A stretch of 8,877 nt of DNA, taken from NCBI GenBank assembly GCA_018830415.1, contig JAHJSJ010000269.1, forward strand, positions 1 to 8,877. The letters run 5' to 3'. This DNA comes from Alphaproteobacteria bacterium (GTDB lineage: Bacteria; Pseudomonadota; Alphaproteobacteria; Sphingomonadales; Sphingomonadaceae). A model generated the notes under the pieces. That model worked only from the letters and a program-made list of their open reading frames with translations, was not told where the DNA came from and searched no databases. The position numbers and the translations under genes are program-made. This document shows, one piece after another, positions 6,042 through 8,877 of the stretch (its first letter is position 1; each line of letters begins with the position of its first letter).

Positions 6042-6644
6042 TTAATCAGACGGCGTATCAGCATTCACCTCTGCGCCGCCATTCACGGTCGTGGATCCGG
6101 ATATTCGCAGCTTTTCTTGCCGGTGAACCTGAGACATTGATATCGTATGATCAACACCCTTGATCGTTATTGCGATGGTTCCTTCCTCGGTATAACTGAT
6201 CAACCCCTTTTCTTTCAGATACCAGATGTGAAAATCAAACGCCTCGTCTGAACAGCCGACAAGTTTTTGCAATGAATATTGCCCAACGCCCGCATCCTGG
6301 GCAAAGCTACGTCTGCGACGATATAGGTGCATCAATAGCTTTTCGTGGGCTTCGCCATCCGAAAGCGCGAGCTGTTCCCCTTCTGCGCTGAATTCGCTTT
6401 CCGCAAAGGGGAAACCGATTTTGGCTGCATATTCATCGTCATACTTTGCCCGATCGTCCGGGCTCTTCAATGCTCTGTATGCTTCCAGAACGTCCCGTAA
6501 TTTGTCGGTATCGGCGGTTTCGGGATGATCGGGATGGTATCGCTTCGCCAGATTGCGATACGCAGTTTCCAGCGTTTGCAGATCGCATCTGGGGTGCACA
6601 TGAAGAACCGCGTAGAAATCAACAAAGGCTTGATCAGTCGTCAT
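6042..6644 (-). CDS. J-domain protein with C-terminal winged-helix-like domain
   Basis: A 200-residue protein. The J-domain covers about residues 8-72 and keeps the HPD motif (37-39) in RYHPDHPE, so interaction with a DnaK/Hsp70 is expected. After a linker, residues 100-165 (KLLMHLYRRRR; GVGQYSLQKLVG; FHIWYLKEKGLI; EEGTIAITIKGVD) look like a winged helix: two or three helices, then a beta wing. From memory, this J-domain plus winged-helix arrangement recurs in other bacteria, without a firm function that I know of. It lacks the Gly/Phe region and peptide-binding domains of DnaJ, so it is not a general chaperone. The ATG at 6642-6644 is preceded by a G-run in a GGGGGGTATCGAGA context, a weak ribosome site. 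An ATG 26 codons upstream is possible but adds non-family sequence. GC is much lower than in the flanking genes (6181-6240 is 38% by count). Confidence 0.85.
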   Translation of the reverse strand: MTTDQAFVDFYAVLHVHPRCDLQTLETAYRNLAKRYHPDHPETADTDKLRDVLEAYRALKSPDDRAKYDDEYAAKIGFPFAESEFSAEGEQLALSDGEAHEKLLMHLYRRRRSFAQDAGVGQYSLQKLVGCSDEAFDFHIWYLKEKGLISYTEEGTIAITIKGVDHTISMSQVHRQEKLRISGSTTVNGGAEVNADTPSD

Positions 6645-6665
6645 TCTCGATACCCCCCGGTGCCC

Positions 6666-6685
6666 TACTCGACTGTCAGCGAGTA
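6666..6685. promoter_or_regulatory. near-palindrome in the leader of the J-domain/winged-helix gene
   Basis: TACTCG (6666-6671) and CGAGTA (6680-6685) are perfect inverted repeats. The 8-base centre ACTGTCAG adds CTG/CAG around a single T, leaving one unpaired A (6672). Together this is a nine-pair dyad with one bulge, 22-42 bases upstream of the start codon at 6644. It could be an operator, perhaps for the gene's own winged-helix product, or a leader hairpin. Confidence 0.4.
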
Positions 6686-6697
6686 ACATGCCTGAAC

Positions 6698-6726
6698 AGT
6701 ATCGCAACGCGGCCATGCGCACGCAA
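6698..6726 (-). promoter_or_regulatory. candidate promoter of the J-domain/winged-helix gene
   Basis: Read on the minus strand, TTGCGT (6721-6726) and GATACT (6698-6703) are separated by exactly 17 bases. The -35 matches three of six consensus positions and the -10 four of six. Transcription would begin near 6690, so the 6666-6685 dyad would fall in the transcribed leader. Confidence 0.3.
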
Positions 6727-6964
6727 GACGCTTATCATCTTTGCTGGCCACTGCACGGCGGAACCGGTTGAGAGGCTGGAAAATGGTCGCGGGGTTGTGT
6801 GTTGGCGGTTGATCATCACGGTGTCCCGGCGCGGCAGGTGCGTCACCCTGAATTTCTTGGACTGATGTTTGGCGGGCATGGCCGCCGAAATGAGTTGAGG
6901 CAGCAAAGGTTTAAGGCTTTGTCATGCATCTCGAAAAATCAATTCCCACCGAGTCGGCAGAGAT

Positions 6965-6968
6965 GGAG
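6965..6968 (+). promoter_or_regulatory. likely ribosome binding site of the unknown 179-residue gene
   Basis: GGAG lies 8 bases before a GTG at 6977, giving a product that begins M-SEQEVSKN. An alternative in-frame GTG at 6968 overlaps the GGAG and is less likely. Confidence 0.45.
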
Positions 6969-6976
6969 TGCGTCTG

Positions 6977-7516
6977 GTGTCTGAACAGGAAGTCAGCAAG
7001 AACTGCGCCGGGATCCGAAACCCGATATCGCATGATGCCGCGAGGACTGAGATTGAGGCTTGGAGAGGTCGTTGCCTCAACGTTTTTTCCCGTGCGGAAA
7101 AATCAGTCACAGAATCGCTGGTCAAGGCGCGCGAGGCTGATGCCAAGATTCGCCTCGAACCACTTGCGGGGCAGAGACTTGCTGCACTTGGAAGGTTGGT
7201 GGTCGAGCAGCCTGCGACCGAAAGTCAAAACAGGGCTATGATGGCAGCATTATCATCTTGGCGGCAGCACGACGCAAAGCGACCTTTTTTTTCGCATGGA
7301 ATCACAACTGAGCTAATTGATCGCACGGGACAATGGCATGTTCAAATAGACTTCATTGCGGTTCAGAAGTCCGCCTGTGAGCCGCGGCGCATGATCCTTA
7401 GCAAAACGGAAGCAATCCAGTTCGAAGAGGAACTTCATGCAGCTTTCAAGGCAATGTCAAATCAACTTGGGCAGCTTCGCAAGCGCGTCCAACATGTGAC
7501 CAAGCATTCTTCTTAA
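6977..7516 (+). CDS. hypothetical protein, function unknown
   Basis: A 179-residue soluble protein, counted from the GTG at 6977 (182 residues from the GTG at 6968). I do not recognise a named family. No signal peptide or membrane segment is visible. It appears mostly helical and charged, for example EIEAWRGRCLNVFSRAEKSVTE (about 25-46, given here only to locate it) and the segment near 145-172. A central part near 106-135 (FFSHGITTELIDRTGQWHV) looks like beta strands. The C-terminal helix ends in a basic QLRKRVQHVTKH, which could contact nucleic acid, but that is speculative. It sits in the low-GC patch, is divergent from the J-domain/winged-helix gene across about 330 bases, and converges on the acyl-CoA synthetase. 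From memory, similar ORFs occur in other sphingomonads. The long open frame and plausible ribosome site argue that it is real. Confidence 0.65.
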   Translation: MSEQEVSKNCAGIRNPISHDAARTEIEAWRGRCLNVFSRAEKSVTESLVKAREADAKIRLEPLAGQRLAALGRLVVEQPATESQNRAMMAALSSWRQHDAKRPFFSHGITTELIDRTGQWHVQIDFIAVQKSACEPRRMILSKTEAIQFEEELHAAFKAMSNQLGQLRKRVQHVTKHSS

Positions 7517-7535
7517 GTGTCTGAATGCAAGCCCG

Positions 7536-7556
7536 ACCCCGGACCAAGTCCAGGGT
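7536..7556. repeat. imperfect palindrome in the convergent gap
   Basis: ACCCCGGAC (7536-7544) and GTCCAGGGT (7548-7556) pair over nine positions with one C-A mismatch and a CAA loop. The sequence resembles short intergenic palindromes (CCCGGAC...GTCCGGG type) that I recall as dispersed repeats in alphaproteobacterial genomes. It may also act as a bidirectional terminator between the unknown gene and the acyl-CoA synthetase gene. No T-run follows. Confidence 0.45.
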
Positions 7557-7592
7557 GACAGCGGAGTGGGATGTAGGTGGTGGGTTAGCCCC

Positions 7593-8877
7593 TCACCCCC
7601 GATACAGCCCGTCGATCCGTTCCTGATACCGCTCGCGGATCTTGTGACGCCTGATTTTCATGCTCGGCGTCATTTCCTCGTTCTCGATCGAGAACGCTTC
7701 ATCCGCAAACGCGAATTGGCGCACTTTTTCGATCACCGACAGATCGGCATTGGTGCGATCGACTGCGGCGCGCACCGCGTTTTTGAAGGCGGGCAGTTCC
7801 TGCAACGCCTTCAAATCGAATTTCTCGTCATTCTCACGCGCCCATTCGAGCGCCCATTCAGCATCGGGCACAATCAGCCCGACCACGTAAGGCCGCTTGT
7901 CCCCGCTCACCATCGCCTGCGCGATTTCGGGCTGCAATGTCAGCATGCCTTCAATCTTTTGCGGGGCGATATTGTCGCCCTTGTCGTTGACGATCATGTC
8001 TTTCTTGCGGTCGGTGATGACGATCCGGCCCTTGTTGTCCAGGTGCCCGATATCACCGGTATGCAGCCAGCCATCTTGCAGCGTGCGCGCGGTTTCCGCC
8101 TCGTTGCGCCAATAACCGTGCATCACCAACTCGCCGCGCACCAGGATCTCGCCATCTTCGGCAATGCGCACTTCCACGCCCCTGAGCGGCGGGCCGACGG
8201 TGTCCATCTTGAGGCCCGCCGCCGGACGGTTGCAGCTGATCACCGGCCCGGCTTCGGTCTGGCCATAACCTTGCAGCATGGTGAGGCCCATCGCATCGAA
8301 GAAATTGCCGACTTCGGGATTGAGCGGCGCGCCGCCTGACACCATCGCCTTGATCCGCCCGCCAAACTTGGCGCGAATCTTGGGGCGCAGGGTTTTTTCG
8401 ACAAGGAAATCCACCGGCTTGTCGCGCAGGCGTTTTTTGCCCTCTGTGGCCTTGCCAGCGATCCTGAGCGCGCTGTCCATCATGAAATTGGCGACTTTGC
8501 CCTGCTTTTCGACCTGCTTCATGATTCGGGTGCGCAACACTTCAAACAGGCGCGGGACCACGACCATGATCGTGGGGCGGGTTTCCTCGATATTGGAGGC
8601 GAGCTTTTCCAGCCCTTCGGAATAGAAGATTTCCGCGCCCACGCCGATGGGCAGATATTGCCCGCCGGAATGTTCATAGGCGTGCGAAAGCGGCAGGAAC
8701 GACAGGAAGCGTTCGTCGGTGATGCCGAAATCCTCGATCAGCACCTCGGCCGCGCCCGCGACATTGCACAAAATCGCGCCGTGGTGCTGCATCACCCCGC
8801 GCGGCGCGCCGCCGGTGCCGCTGGTATAGATCAGGCAGGCGGTATCCTCGCGCGCGATCCCGGCGATGCGCGCGTCC
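7593..8877 (-). CDS. long-chain acyl-CoA synthetase (AMP-binding, FadD15-like), C-terminal part
   Basis: The last 427 residues of an ANL-superfamily adenylate-forming enzyme that activates fatty acids to acyl-CoA via acyl-AMP. The frame runs off the window, so the start is not visible. Full-length relatives have about 600 residues, so roughly 170-190 N-terminal residues are missing. Seen: the ATP/phosphate loop YTSGTGGAPRGV (about 8793-8828), the A5 motif YGQTEAG (about 8252-8272), the hinge block GWLHTGDIGHLDNKGRI with DRKKDMIVNDKGDNIAP, and the C-terminal PSMKIRRHKI stretch containing the expected catalytic lysine. The loop has Arg where many relatives have Lys (PKGV). The size, and the presence of NFFDAMGLTMLQGYGQTE, point to the FadD15/FAA1-like long-chain group rather than E. 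coli FadD. It is convergent with the unknown gene. Confidence 0.93.
   Translation of the reverse strand, partial: DARIAGIAREDTACLIYTSGTGGAPRGVMQHHGAILCNVAGAAEVLIEDFGITDERFLSFLPLSHAYEHSGGQYLPIGVGAEIFYSEGLEKLASNIEETRPTIMVVVPRLFEVLRTRIMKQVEKQGKVANFMMDSALRIAGKATEGKKRLRDKPVDFLVEKTLRPKIRAKFGGRIKAMVSGGAPLNPEVGNFFDAMGLTMLQGYGQTEAGPVISCNRPAAGLKMDTVGPPLRGVEVRIAEDGEILVRGELVMHGYWRNEAETARTLQDGWLHTGDIGHLDNKGRIVITDRKKDMIVNDKGDNIAPQKIEGMLTLQPEIAQAMVSGDKRPYVVGLIVPDAEWALEWARENDEKFDLKALQELPAFKNAVRAAVDRTNADLSVIEKVRQFAFADEAFSIENEEMTPSMKIRRHKIRERYQERIDGLYRG

Larger units (their letters stand above)
6645..6976. other. gene-poor region upstream of two divergent genes
   Basis: These 332 bases lie between the starts of the J-domain gene and the unknown plus-strand gene. 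I see no convincing protein-coding gene. Short frames exist on both strands, but none has family-like sequence with a good start. The region includes a candidate minus-strand promoter (6698-6726), a near-palindrome (6666-6685), and a small inverted repeat, GGCGG (6871-6875) with CCGCC (6882-6886), flanked by TTT and AAA. It could be an ordinary long regulatory region, gene remnants, or an unrecognised small RNA. Confidence 0.5.

Noticed and set aside
6645..6722. N-terminal extension of the J-domain/winged-helix gene
   Set aside because: The extra 26 residues precede a complete J-domain and would cover the dyad and part of the candidate promoter. The start at 6644 is simpler, though not proven.
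6676..6906. 76-codon minus-strand frame upstream of the J-domain gene
   Set aside because: It shows no recognisable domain or convincing ribosome site, and it overlaps the candidate promoter. It is treated as chance.
6924..7241. Plus-strand frame starting MHLEKS, overlapping the unknown gene
   Set aside because: It is in a different frame from the longer open frame, and its translation becomes Arg/Ser/Trp-rich as in out-of-frame reading.
5975..7592. Direct-repeat attachment sites or a mobile element bounding the low-GC patch
   Set aside because: Comparing 5975-6041 with 7517-7592 by eye gave only very short similarities. No tRNA, integrase or transposase is present.

Overview
The window is GC-rich bacterial DNA, most likely from an alphaproteobacterium. 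The gene content, codon bias and gene order (pdxH divergent from a dnaJ-like gene, yihY and fabI) suggest Sphingomonadales, perhaps Erythrobacteraceae. That placement rests on remembered synteny and protein style, not on a search. No tRNA, rRNA, CRISPR array, transposase or integrase was recognised.

Left block (about 1-4380): a minus-strand cluster reads dnaJ-like co-chaperone (2776-1793), YihY/BrkB membrane protein (1765-887) and enoyl-ACP reductase FabI (890-72). The last two overlap by 4 bases. Divergently, pdxH (2917-3573) and a PhzF-family gene (3585-4379) form a plus-strand pair. The 140-bp divergent region carries a 12-bp perfect inverted repeat. One arm covers the dnaJ-like start codon, which could give an RNA hairpin over that start.

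Middle block (4431-5974): a minus-strand serine-hydrolase lipoprotein of the class C beta-lactamase/NylB type is divergent from a small membrane-anchored cysteine-containing protein. Their start codons are only 35 bp apart, so promoter sequences must overlap the genes.

A low-GC patch (about 5975-7516) follows. It holds a J-domain protein with a C-terminal winged-helix-like domain, a roughly 330-bp gene-poor stretch, and a 179-residue protein of unknown function. Its base composition differs sharply from both flanks, which suggests acquired or fast-evolving DNA. Upstream of the J-domain gene is a near-palindrome that could be an operator or a leader hairpin.

Right block (7593-8877): the C-terminal 427 residues of a long-chain acyl-CoA synthetase on the minus strand, cut by the window edge. 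A short palindrome lies between it and the convergent unknown gene.

Most genes are housekeeping: fatty-acid synthesis and activation, vitamin B6 metabolism and protein folding. The points most worth following up are the inverted repeat over the dnaJ-like start, the hydrolase/small-protein pair, and the low-GC patch. No clearly new multi-gene system is evident.
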